Shown here: positions 56,551-64,000 of the stretch, piece by piece
How positions within the stretch are numbered: position 1 is the stretch's first letter
Layout of the letters: the number at the start of each line of letters is the position of its first letter
Source of the DNA: Nocardia cyriacigeorgica
GTDB taxonomy: Bacteria > Actinomycetota > Actinomycetes > Mycobacteriales > Mycobacteriaceae
Direction: 5' to 3'
DNA length: 64,000 bases
Assembly (NCBI RefSeq): GCF_029868385.1
Contig: NZ_JARWNX010000059.1
Location: 1-64,000, forward strand
The notes under the pieces: model-generated
Seen by the model: the letters and a program-made list of their open reading frames with translations, nothing else
What the model was told of the DNA's origin: nothing
Database searches by the model: none
Made by a program: the position numbers and the translations under genes

Positions 56551-57351
56551 TCAGTCGGCGAAAGGGGTGGAGGTTCGGCCGATCAGATCCGCGACCGAGT
56601 CCACTACGAGGGTCGGGCGGTAGGGGTACTGCTCGACGGAGGCGCGGGTGGAGATTCCGGTGGTGACCAGGATTGTGCGTAGACCGGCTTCCATGCCGGA
56701 GATGACGTCGGTGTCCATGCGGTCGCCGATCATGACGCTGGTGCGGGAATGGGCGCCGATGCGGCGCAGGGCCGAGCGCATCATCAGGGGGTTGGGTTTG
56801 CCGACGTAGTACGGTTCGCGGCCGGTCGCGCGGGTGATCAGGGCGGCAACCGAACCCGTCGCGGGTAGGACGCCGTCGCGGGACGGGCCGGTGGCGTCGG
56901 GGTTGGTGGCGATGAACCGGGCGCCGCGCTCGACCAGGCGGATCGCGGTGGTGATCGCCTCGAACGAATAGGTGCGGGTCTCACCGAGTACCACGTAGTC
57001 GGGATCGCTGTCGGTGAGGACGTAGCCGATCTCGTGCAACGCGGTGGTGAGCCCGGATTCGCCGACCACGTACGCGGTGCCGCGTGGTCGCTGTTCGTGC
57101 AGGAAGGTCGCGGTGGCCAGGGCTGAGGTCCAGATCGCCTCCTCCGGGATGTCGAGACCGCTGTGCCGGAGGCGGGCCTGGAGATCGCGCGGGGTGCGAA
57201 TGGAGTTGTTGGTGAGGACCAGGAACGGGATCTCCTTGTCCCGCAGCTCGGACAGGAACTCGTCGGCGCCGGGAACCAGATGGTCCTCGTGCACGAGCAC
57301 GCCGTCCATATCGGTCAGGTAGGAAAGGATCCGATCGTCTGCGGAGGTCAC
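56551..57351 (-). CDS. HAD-IIA family phosphatase (NagD-like)
   Basis: 266-residue haloacid dehalogenase-fold hydrolase. Nucleophile and acid are Asp14 and Asp16 in LTDMDGVL; motif II is LVLTNNS, motif III Lys is in YVGKPNPLMM and motif IV is VMIGDRMDTD. NagD-like enzymes dephosphorylate nucleotides or sugar phosphates. GTG start, with GACAAT ending seven bases upstream. Stands alone, convergent with the MarR gene. Confidence 0.92.
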   Translation of the reverse strand: MTSADDRILSYLTDMDGVLVHEDHLVPGADEFLSELRDKEIPFLVLTNNSIRTPRDLQARLRHSGLDIPEEAIWTSALATATFLHEQRPRGTAYVVGESGLTTALHEIGYVLTDSDPDYVVLGETRTYSFEAITTAIRLVERGARFIATNPDATGPSRDGVLPATGSVAALITRATGREPYYVGKPNPLMMRSALRRIGAHSRTSVMIGDRMDTDVISGMEAGLRTILVTTGISTRASVEQYPYRPTLVVDSVADLIGRTSTPFAD

Positions 57352-57460
57352 CCGGCCAATTGTCCGCTATCGGCGGCCGGGCGGGGCGCATTGCGTGGTA
57401 CGTCACGCCGAGTCGCGGGATCGACGCCCTCTGCCGGGAACCGGGGCGAACTCACGGCGT

Positions 57461-57603
57461 ACTCTCCCGAATTCGCCGCACCGGCCCTTCTCGCGTGCGC
57501 CGCGAGGGTTTCTCGCGTTCGCCGCATCTGCCCTTCTTGCGTGCGCCGCGAGGGTTTACTCGCGTTCGGCGCAACGGCCTTTCTCGCGTTCGGCGCAACC
57601 GCG
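57461..57603. repeat. Degenerate 23-24 bp tandem repeat array
   Basis: Six adjoining units of 23 to 24 bases alternate between a TCGCGTTCGCCGCA-type and a GCGTGCGCCGCGAGGGTT-type, giving a 46-bp higher period (GTGCGCCGCGAGGGTTT at 57495 and 57541). Because 23 is not a multiple of three, no single frame is favoured. It lies in the 507-base gap (57352-57858) between the HAD and fgd1 genes, in which no gene was supported. Confidence 0.75.
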
Positions 57604-57858
57604 CGGCGATCGTCATGACCGACCCCCGGCACCGGCCTTCGTGCAGACGTGCCGTGCGCATTCTCGTGGCAGGGCTTCAGCGCGCCCGCCCCGCTGGCTA
57701 TGGTCGAAGGCGGACCGCGCCGAAGCGATGGCGCGGGTAGCGATGCAGGTTGCGGCGCCGGGAACAAATCTTCGGCCGCTCTCGGCTGTATCGAGCGATC
57801 GCGGAAGCGATGCAATGGTGTGCGGTGACTCCGCACGATGGCGACAGGAGTGGCGCAG

Positions 57859-58869
57859 GTGGCGGATCTCAAACTCGGGTACAAGGCGTCGGCGGAACAG
57901 TTCGGACCACGGGAGCTGGTCGAGCTCGCGGTGCTGGCCGAGGAGCACGGCCTCGACAGCGCGACGGTCAGCGACCACTTCCAGCCCTGGCGGCACAAGG
58001 GCGGACACGCGCCGTTCTCACTGGCCTGGATGGCCGCGGCGGGTGAACGCACCGAGCGCATCCTGCTCGGCACCTCCGTGCTGACCCCGACCTTCCGCTA
58101 CAACCCGGCCGTGATCGCGCAGGCCTTCGCGACGATGGGTTGTCTGTACCCGGACCGGGTGATGCTCGGTGTCGGCACCGGTGAGGCGCTCAACGAGATC
58201 GCCACCGGATACACCGGCGAATGGCCGGAATTCAAGGAGCGTTTCGCGCGGCTGCGGGAATCGGTCGATCTCATGCGCGCGCTGTGGACCGGCGACCGGA
58301 CCGATTTCGACGGCCAGTACTACCGCACCGTCGGCGCGTCCATCTACGACGTGCCCAAGGGCGGCATCCCCGTCTACATCGCGGCCGGTGGCCCCCTGGT
58401 CGCCAGGTACGCGGGCCGCGCCGGTGACGGCTTCATCTGCACCTCCGGCAAGGGTATGGACCTCTACACCGAGAAGCTGATGCCCGCCGTCGCCGAGGGC
58501 GCGGCCAAGGTGGGACGCGAGGTTGCCGATATCGATCGGATGATCGAGATCAAGATCTCCTACGACACCGATCCGGAGCTGGCGCTGGAGAACACCCGGT
58601 TCTGGGCGCCGCTGTCATTGACCGCCGAGCAGAAGCACTCCATCACCGATCCCATCGAGATGGAGGCCGCCGCCGACGCGCTGCCGATCGAGCAGATCGC
58701 CAAGCGGTGGATCGTCGCCAGCGATCCCGATGCCGCCGTCGCCCAGATCAAGCCGTACCTGGACGCGGGGCTCAACCACCTGGTCTTCCACGCTCCCGGC
58801 CACGATCAGCGCCGCTTCCTGGATCTGTTCCAGCGGGATCTCGCGCCGCGCCTGCGCGCACTGGGCTGA
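57859..58869 (+). CDS. fgd1: F420-dependent glucose-6-phosphate dehydrogenase
   Basis: Oxidises glucose 6-phosphate to 6-phosphogluconolactone while reducing cofactor F420, supplying F420H2 to the cell. Luciferase-like TIM barrel. From GTG 57859 (MADLKLGYKA) the protein is 336 residues, and the known active-site residues fall at the M. tuberculosis numbers: His40, Trp44 and Glu109. CAGGAG precedes that start; ATG 57838 is an alternative. Faces a Ddn-type F420-dependent enzyme. The pta-ackA genes follow, as in M. tuberculosis. Confidence 0.96.
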   Translation: MADLKLGYKASAEQFGPRELVELAVLAEEHGLDSATVSDHFQPWRHKGGHAPFSLAWMAAAGERTERILLGTSVLTPTFRYNPAVIAQAFATMGCLYPDRVMLGVGTGEALNEIATGYTGEWPEFKERFARLRESVDLMRALWTGDRTDFDGQYYRTVGASIYDVPKGGIPVYIAAGGPLVARYAGRAGDGFICTSGKGMDLYTEKLMPAVAEGAAKVGREVADIDRMIEIKISYDTDPELALENTRFWAPLSLTAEQKHSITDPIEMEAAADALPIEQIAKRWIVASDPDAAVAQIKPYLDAGLNHLVFHAPGHDQRRFLDLFQRDLAPRLRALG

Positions 58870-58892
58870 CGCGCGTTTTCCTGCACCGCGCC

Positions 58893-58930
58893 CCTGACGC
58901 CGCACCCGAGGCCCCACGTGCGGCGTCAGG
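58893..58930. terminator. Hairpin terminator between fgd1 and the convergent Ddn-like gene
   Basis: CCTGACGCCGCAC (58893-58905) and its exact complement (58918-58930) form a 13-bp stem with a 12-base loop between convergent genes. Only a short T-containing stretch follows. Confidence 0.7.
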
Positions 58931-59058
58931 TCTATGTCGAGGCGAGAGGTGGGCAGCGAGTCGGACCGCCACTCGTGAACTGGTTCGGATGACCCTGGTA
59001 GGTGCGGCCGTCGCCGTGCGGGGGAAGCCGTCGCGAACCGACCTGGTCCAGCGCCTGT

Positions 59059-59565
59059 TCAGGCTCGGGTCAGGGCAAAGATGCGCAGGTCGCGGGTGGT
59101 GCGTTCACGGTAGGCGCCGTAGGCGGGGGTGACCTCGATGAACCGCTCGTAGACGGCGTCCTTGGCGTCGTCCGCGACCGGCGTCGCCGTGACGGGGATG
59201 GTCTCGCCCGCGATGACGACGGTCGCCGCCGGGTTCGCCAGCAGGTTCCCGGTCCACGCCGGGTGATGGGCCTGGCCGAAATTGCTGCCGACCACATAGA
59301 GCGTGTCGCCGTCGTGGACGTACAGCAGCGGCTGGGTGCGCGGCTGACCGGATTTGCGTCCGGTGGTGGTGAGCAGGATGACCGGCGCTCCGATGGGTCC
59401 GAGCAGGGTGCGTTTGCCGTTGGTGCGGCGCAGCACGGCGCGGTCGGCGGGGGTGAGTGTGCGAATCAACCACGAACCGGGTTTGCTCGCGGCGATCGGA
59501 TGCGCGAGGCGCGAGAGCAGGTTGTCGCGGGAACCCCATTGGGTATTCGGAAACGGCTCGGCCAT
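59059..59565 (-). CDS. Ddn-family F420H2-dependent reductase
   Basis: 168-residue split beta-barrel protein of the deazaflavin-dependent nitroreductase family. VILLTTTGRKSGQPRTQPLLYV and DTLYVVGSNFGQAHHPAWTGNLLANP are characteristic and bind F420H2. M. tuberculosis members reduce quinones and activate nitroimidazoles. ATG 59565 (MAEPFPNTQ) was chosen; the frame runs upstream. Convergent with fgd1, which makes F420H2. Confidence 0.9.
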   Translation of the reverse strand: MAEPFPNTQWGSRDNLLSRLAHPIAASKPGSWLIRTLTPADRAVLRRTNGKRTLLGPIGAPVILLTTTGRKSGQPRTQPLLYVHDGDTLYVVGSNFGQAHHPAWTGNLLANPAATVVIAGETIPVTATPVADDAKDAVYERFIEVTPAYGAYRERTTRDLRIFALTRA

Positions 59566-59675
59566 TCCGGGGACTATATCCGGCGGGTCGAACCGTCGGC
59601 CGGTGTTGTACACGGCACAATCCGGCGCTGATCGTCGCCCTGTCCGATTGCCGCGGGTTCACTAAGCTCTGCGAT

Positions 59676-61748
59676 ATGGCCGACTCAGCTCCGTCCACCG
59701 TCTACATAGCCTCACCCGAAGGCGACACCGGTAAGAGCACGGTGGCGCTCGGCGTCTTGCAGATGTTGTGCGCGACCACCGCGCGCGTCGGGGTGTTCCG
59801 GCCGATCACCCGGTCGACCGATGAGCCCGACTACATCCTGGAGCTGCTGCTCGAGCACAGCACCGCCGATATCGATTACGCGCAGGCCATCGGTGTCACC
59901 TACGAGCAGGTGCATGCCGATCCCGATGCCGCGATCAGCGAGATCGTGATGCGGTTCCACGAGGTCGCCAAGGCCTGTGATGCGGTGGTGGTGATCGGCA
60001 GCGATTACACCGATGTGGCCAGCCCGAGCGAGCTGCGCTACAACGCCAGGATCGCGGTGAACCTCGGCGCACCGGTGCTGCTGGTGGTTCGCGGTTCCGA
60101 CCGCAGCCCCGACGAGGTGAAGCAGCTGGCGGAGCTGTGTTCATCGGAGTTGTCGGCCGAGCACGCACAGCTGGCCGCCATCATCGCCAACCGCTGCGAT
60201 CCCGCACAGCTCGATCAGGTGTGCGCCGCGCTGTCCGGTTTCGCGGTGCCGTCGTGGACGCTGCCCGAGGTGCCGTTGCTGATCGCGCCGACCATGGCCG
60301 AGTTGTGCGCCGCCATCGACGGTGAGATGTACAGCGGCGATCCGGAGTTGCTGCACCGCGAGGCCTTGAAGATCATGGTCGGCGGTATGACGGCCGAACA
60401 CATTCTGGAGCGGTTGGTCGACGGTGAGGTGGTCATCGCGCCCGGTGATCGCTCCGATGTGCTGCTCAGTGTGGTGAACGCACATGAGGCGGAGGGCTTT
60501 CCGTCGTTGGCGGGCATCATCATGAACGGTGGTCTGCTGCCGCATCCTGCGGTCGCCCGGCTGATGACCGGTCTGAAGCCGAAGCTGCCGATCCTCACCA
60601 CCTCGCTCGGTACCTACGACACCGCGGGCGCCGCCCACCGCACCCGCGGGCGCATGTCGGCGGGCAATCCGCGCAAGGTCGACACCGCACTCGCCCTGAT
60701 GGAACAGCATGTCGACGCCGGTGAGTTCCTCCGCAGGCTCGAGGTGCCGCGCTCCACCGTGGTGACCCCACAGATGTTCGAATACCAGCTCATCGAACGG
60801 GCACGGGCCGACCGCAAACGCATCGTGCTGCCCGAGGGCGACGACGATCGGATCCTGCGCGCCGCTGGCCGTGTCTTGCAGCGCAAGATCGCCGACCTGG
60901 TGATTCTCGGTGACGAGACCGCCATCCGGGCGCGCGCCGCCGAACTCGGCGTCGACATCACCGACGCCGAGGTCCTCGATCCGAGCACCTCCGAGCACCT
61001 CGAGGACTTCGCCCGCGAATACACCGAACTGCGCAAACACAAGGGCATGACGCTCGAGCGGGCCCGCGAAACCGTCTCCGATATCTCCTATTTCGGCACG
61101 ATGATGGTGCATCGGGGCATCGCCGACGGCATGGTGTCGGGTGCCGCGCACACCACCGCGCACACCATCCGGCCCTCGTTCGAGATCATCAAGACGGTGC
61201 CGGGTGTGTCGACGGTGTCGAGTGTGTTCCTGATGTGTCTGGCCGACCGTGTGCTCGCCTACGGCGACTGCGCCGTGGTACCGGACCCGACGTCGGAACA
61301 GCTCGCCGATATCGCGGTGTCCTCGGCAGCGACGGCGGCGCGATTCGGGATCGATCCGCGGGTGGCGATGCTGTCGTATTCGACCGGGGAATCCGGCAGC
61401 GGCGCGGATGTGGACAAGGTGCGGGTGGCCACCAAACTGGTGCGCGAACGTTCACCCGAACTGCTGGTGGAGGGCCCGATCCAGTACGACGCCGCGATCG
61501 AGCCGACCGTGGCCGACGCCAAACTGCCCGACTCCGAAGTCGCCGGGCGCGCAACGGTGTTCATCTTCCCCGACCTCAATACGGGCAACAACACCTACAA
61601 GGCGGTGCAGCGCAGCGCCGGAGCGATCGCGATCGGTCCGGTGTTGCAGGGTCTGCGCAAGCCCGTCAACGATTTGTCCCGTGGTGCGCTGGTCGCCGAT
61701 ATCGTCAATACCGTGGCCATCACCGCGATCCAGGCGCAGGGCGAATGA
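59676..61748 (+). CDS. pta: Phosphate acetyltransferase
   Basis: Converts acetyl-CoA and phosphate to acetyl phosphate. The 690-residue long form has an N-terminal P-loop domain (SPEGDTGKSTVALG), a middle DRTGG-like domain and the C-terminal PTA_PTB catalytic domain (about 365-690; IVLPEGDDDRILRAAG, MVSGAAHTTAHTIRP, FIFPDLNTGNNTYK). TAAGCT at 59663-59668 ends seven bases before the ATG, suggesting a leaderless message. It is followed by a tiny overlapping ORF and ackA. Confidence 0.97.
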   Translation: MADSAPSTVYIASPEGDTGKSTVALGVLQMLCATTARVGVFRPITRSTDEPDYILELLLEHSTADIDYAQAIGVTYEQVHADPDAAISEIVMRFHEVAKACDAVVVIGSDYTDVASPSELRYNARIAVNLGAPVLLVVRGSDRSPDEVKQLAELCSSELSAEHAQLAAIIANRCDPAQLDQVCAALSGFAVPSWTLPEVPLLIAPTMAELCAAIDGEMYSGDPELLHREALKIMVGGMTAEHILERLVDGEVVIAPGDRSDVLLSVVNAHEAEGFPSLAGIIMNGGLLPHPAVARLMTGLKPKLPILTTSLGTYDTAGAAHRTRGRMSAGNPRKVDTALALMEQHVDAGEFLRRLEVPRSTVVTPQMFEYQLIERARADRKRIVLPEGDDDRILRAAGRVLQRKIADLVILGDETAIRARAAELGVDITDAEVLDPSTSEHLEDFAREYTELRKHKGMTLERARETVSDISYFGTMMVHRGIADGMVSGAAHTTAHTIRPSFEIIKTVPGVSTVSSVFLMCLADRVLAYGDCAVVPDPTSEQLADIAVSSAATAARFGIDPRVAMLSYSTGESGSGADVDKVRVATKLVRERSPELLVEGPIQYDAAIEPTVADAKLPDSEVAGRATVFIFPDLNTGNNTYKAVQRSAGAIAIGPVLQGLRKPVNDLSRGALVADIVNTVAITAIQAQGE

Positions 61749-61852
61749 GCCCTGTCGCGCGGGTCACAGGGGTGGAACAAGCGGGTCCGGTGCGGGGTTA
61801 CCGGGAGTGTGCCGGGTTCGTTGACGCGGCGGTGGCGTCGGAGGAGGCGTGA
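61745..61852 (+). CDS. Possible 35-residue ORF bridging pta and ackA
   Basis: An ATG overlaps the pta stop (ATGA) and opens a 35-codon frame whose TGA overlaps the ackA ATG (TGATG). The GAGGAGG binding site of ackA lies inside its last codons. Either it is translated and passes ribosomes from pta to ackA, or it is chance. The peptide (VARVTGVEQAGPVRGYRECA core) has no membrane helix and no known family. Confidence 0.35.
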   Translation: MSPVARVTGVEQAGPVRGYRECAGFVDAAVASEEA

Positions 61853-63057
61853 TGGGTAACGAGCGTGTGCTGGTCATCAACTCGGGCTCGTCGTCGATCA
61901 AATATCAGCTGCTGGAACCGGATTCCGGTGCGATCACCGCATCGGGGCTGGTGGAGCGAATCGGTGAGGACGACGGCCGCATCGAGCACACGGTGGACGG
62001 GCACACCGTCGAGCATCGCGGTCCGATCGCCGACCACACCGCCGGGCTGCGGCTGGCCTTCCGGATGTTCGCCGAATCCGGCCATGATCTGACCGATGAG
62101 GCGATGACGGCGGTCGGGCATCGGGTGGTGCACGGCGGCGAGGTGTTCTACCGGCCCACGCTGCTCGACGATCGCGCCATCGCCACCATCTCCGAACTGT
62201 CGGCCTTGGCCCCGCTGCACAATCCGGCCAATGTGATGGGTATCGAAGCGGTCAGTGCGCTGCTGCCCGATATCCCGCAGGTCGCGGTCTTCGACACCGC
62301 GTTCTTCCATGATCTGCCCGACGCCGCCAAGACCTACGCGATAGACGCGAAAGTCGCGGCAGCCCACGGCATTCGTCGATACGGATTTCACGGGACTTCA
62401 CACGAGTACGTCTCCGGGCAGGCGGCGAAACTGCTGGACCGCGCACCCGACGAGATCTCCCAGATCGTGTTCCATCTCGGCAACGGCGCCTCGGCCTCGG
62501 CGATCCGTGACGGCAAGCCCGTGGACACCACCATGGGACTCACACCGTTGGAGGGCCTGGTCATGGGCACCCGCACCGGTGATCTCGATCCGGGCATCAT
62601 CGCGCATCTGATGCGTTCGGCGAATATGGACATCGACCGGATCGATGAACTGCTGAACCGCAATTCGGGACTCAAGGGATTGTCCGGCGTCAACGACTTC
62701 CGCGAACTGCGGCGGCTCATCGACGACGGCGATCGCGCCGCACAGCTGGCCTACGACGTCTACATCCACCGCCTGCGGCGCTATCTCGGCGCGTACCTGA
62801 TCGAACTGGGCGGCGTGGACGCCATCACCTTCACCGCCGGTGTGGGGGAGAACAGCCCCGATGTGCGCGCCGATGCGTTGGCCGGTCTGGAACGGTTCGG
62901 GATCGCTGTCGACCCGGAGCGCAATCATGCGAAAGGCCGGTCCGCGCGGTTCATTTCGCCACCGGAGGCGGACGTGGCCGTGCTGGTCGTGCCGACGAAC
63001 GAAGAACTCGCGATCGCGCGGGCGGCGCAGCAGGTGGTCGCCGGGATCGCGGGCTGA
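61852..63057 (+). CDS. ackA: Acetate kinase
   Basis: Transfers phosphate between acetyl phosphate and ADP, completing the Pta-AckA route. 401 residues with the ASKHA fold: LVINSGSSSIKYQ near the start, YGFHGTSHEYVSGQA, HLGNGASASAI and FTAGVGENSPDVR. ATG 61852 with GAGGAGG five bases upstream; a GTG at 61849 is adjacent. Coupled to pta through the bridging ORF. Ends 47 bases from the convergent pknG. Confidence 0.97.
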   Translation: MGNERVLVINSGSSSIKYQLLEPDSGAITASGLVERIGEDDGRIEHTVDGHTVEHRGPIADHTAGLRLAFRMFAESGHDLTDEAMTAVGHRVVHGGEVFYRPTLLDDRAIATISELSALAPLHNPANVMGIEAVSALLPDIPQVAVFDTAFFHDLPDAAKTYAIDAKVAAAHGIRRYGFHGTSHEYVSGQAAKLLDRAPDEISQIVFHLGNGASASAIRDGKPVDTTMGLTPLEGLVMGTRTGDLDPGIIAHLMRSANMDIDRIDELLNRNSGLKGLSGVNDFRELRRLIDDGDRAAQLAYDVYIHRLRRYLGAYLIELGGVDAITFTAGVGENSPDVRADALAGLERFGIAVDPERNHAKGRSARFISPPEADVAVLVVPTNEELAIARAAQQVVAGIAG

Positions 63058-63062
63058 GGCCC

Positions 63063-63080
63063 GGACCGGCGATCCGGTCC
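63063..63080. terminator. Short hairpin between ackA and pknG
   Basis: GGACCGG and CCGGTCC pair around a 4-base loop between convergent genes. Short stem with no T-run. Confidence 0.45.
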
Positions 63081-63104
63081 AGCAGGGGTCGGCGGCGGGT
63101 TCGC

Positions 63105-64000
63105 TCAGAACCAGGTCGTCGCCCTGATCGCATTGGCGAGATCGACCAGCGCGTACCGATGTGTGCGGTTGGGCGAGATCCGCGCCAGGGTGCGCAGGCC
63201 GACCTCGGTGCCATCGCGCAGATCGCGTTCGGTGAACGGCTCGCCGAACAGGGTGGCGTCCGGCCGTTTCGGAGTGTTGCCCGCCTGCAACCAGGCAAGA
63301 GCCGCGCCGAGCACCAGTAGACGCAACTGCACCGCGCGGTGCTCGGCGGCGGGTAGCGCCTGCACCCGCGCCGCCGCGATATGCAAGGTGTTCTCCTCGA
63401 GTTCGTCGGGTGGAGTCGCGGTGAGCAGGAGTAGGACGGCGGTCATCCGAGCGGTGGTGAAGTAGCGCGATGTCGGCGGCACCTCGTCGAGCGCGCGCAC
63501 TGCGTCATCGACCCGGCCCGCATGGGTGAGTTGCCTGGACAGACCGAACGCCGCGCTCACCACACCGTGATCGGTGCGCCAGACGGTGGCGTAGAACTTC
63601 TCCGCGTATGCGCGCCACTGCTCCGGGTCGATGGAATCCCACTGTTGCAGCACGAGTTCCGCGGTTGCTGCGAGGGCGAGCTTGGGTGCGATCTCGCCGG
63701 GCAGCACGTTCAGGACGGCATCGAATCGGGCGAAAGCCTTCTCGAAATCGAGTTCGACCAGTTCGGCGAGACCGGTGTACCAGTCGACGCGCCAGTCCCG
63801 GTCCGCGGCGGGTATGCCGTCGAGCACGTGGGTAGCCGCCGCCGGCTCGCCGCGGTCCAGCCGCACACGCGCTTCGGCCAGCCGCAACTCCGCCTCGAGA
63901 TTCGCCGGAGCGTTATCGGGATCGGCCGCCGCGCGCTCCCTCGCGTCGTCCAGGGCCTCCAATGCGTGTTCCGGATCGGGATGCACCGCGGCGGTCAGCA
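63105..64000 (-). CDS. pknG: Serine/threonine-protein kinase PknG, C-terminal part (runs off the right edge)
   Basis: Only the C-terminal TPR region, at least 298 residues, is inside the window; the rubredoxin and kinase domains lie beyond. VLPGEIAPKLALAATAELVL, VSAAFGLSRQLTHAGRVDDAV, LDEVPPTSRYFTTARM and the end ISPNRTHRYALVDLANAIRATTWF match the PknG C-terminal helical domain. PknG controls glutamate and 2-oxoglutarate metabolism in corynebacteria and mycobacteria through GarA/OdhI. Position next to ackA is as in M. tuberculosis. Confidence 0.93.
   Translation of the reverse strand, partial: LTAAVHPDPEHALEALDDARERAAADPDNAPANLEAELRLAEARVRLDRGEPAAATHVLDGIPAADRDWRVDWYTGLAELVELDFEKAFARFDAVLNVLPGEIAPKLALAATAELVLQQWDSIDPEQWRAYAEKFYATVWRTDHGVVSAAFGLSRQLTHAGRVDDAVRALDEVPPTSRYFTTARMTAVLLLLTATPPDELEENTLHIAAARVQALPAAEHRAVQLRLLVLGAALAWLQAGNTPKRPDATLFGEPFTERDLRDGTEVGLRTLARISPNRTHRYALVDLANAIRATTWF

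Noticed and set aside
57461..57603. CRISPR array
   Set aside because: The units are contiguous, degenerate and without unique spacers, and no cas genes are near.
57348..58073. 241-codon reverse-strand frame across the repeat array and the fgd1 start
   Set aside because: It runs into conserved fgd1 coding sequence on the other strand and consists of repeat translation.

Overview
The window is high-GC DNA from a mycolic-acid actinobacterium, most likely Nocardia or a close relative. The gene set fits this: HspR-controlled chaperones, F420-dependent glucose-6-phosphate dehydrogenase, a class II aldolase of mycobacterial size, an EmbR-like regulator, a HadAB-type dehydratase, FprA, an SAM-IV riboswitch, pta-ackA and a PknG tail. 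From memory, gene content and partial order resemble M. tuberculosis Rv0350 to Rv0410, with rearrangements and insertions.

Region 1 (1-9635) is the heat-shock block. dnaK-grpE-dnaJ-hspR and clpB point the same way and flank a reverse-strand pair of flavohaemoprotein genes. Both chaperone promoters carry an HspR operator (HAIR) and a SigH-like promoter, so HspR, encoded by the last gene of the first operon, should control both units. Region 2 (9700-24600) holds two membrane proteins, pyrE, fabH, a lysoplasmalogenase-like gene, small enzymes, a GH76-like protein, an RNA methyltransferase, a NarL-type two-component system with a possible coupled micro-ORF, two tandem DedA genes, the aldolase fba and a SARP-FHA regulator.

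Region 3 (24700-38000) has a secreted DUF4185 protein, a fused HadA/HadB dehydratase, an 883-residue low-complexity membrane protein with a nine-copy 24-bp repeat, DUF3151, a FUSC-type transporter, an M50 protease coupled to a DAGK-like protein, purA and a large LuxR ATPase. Region 4 (38000-50500) is the most accessory-looking part: a GNAT acetyltransferase, a RidA/MarR divergent pair, an NlpC/P60 endopeptidase, ogt, a MocR regulator, a CoA-transferase family racemase, a VapBC-type toxin-antitoxin pair, a SapA-like secreted protein, SMI1/KNR4, an XRE-DUF397 pair and a three-gene unknown operon ending in DUF4254.

Region 5 (50500-64000) returns to conserved metabolism: an amidohydrolase, fprA under a likely IdeR box, a rhodanese-metZ operon under an SAM-IV riboswitch, a DJ-1/PfpI-MarR operon with a large dyad operator, a HAD phosphatase, a degenerate 23-bp tandem array, fgd1 facing a Ddn-type F420 enzyme, pta-ackA bridged by a 35-codon ORF, and the C-terminal part of pknG running off the right edge.

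Two expression themes recur. Many gene pairs overlap by 1 to 4 bases (ATGA, GTGA, TGATG). Many monocistronic genes have a -10-like hexamer ending 6 to 8 bases before the start codon and no ribosome binding site, as expected for leaderless transcripts. No rRNA, tRNA, CRISPR array, insertion sequence or prophage was recognised.
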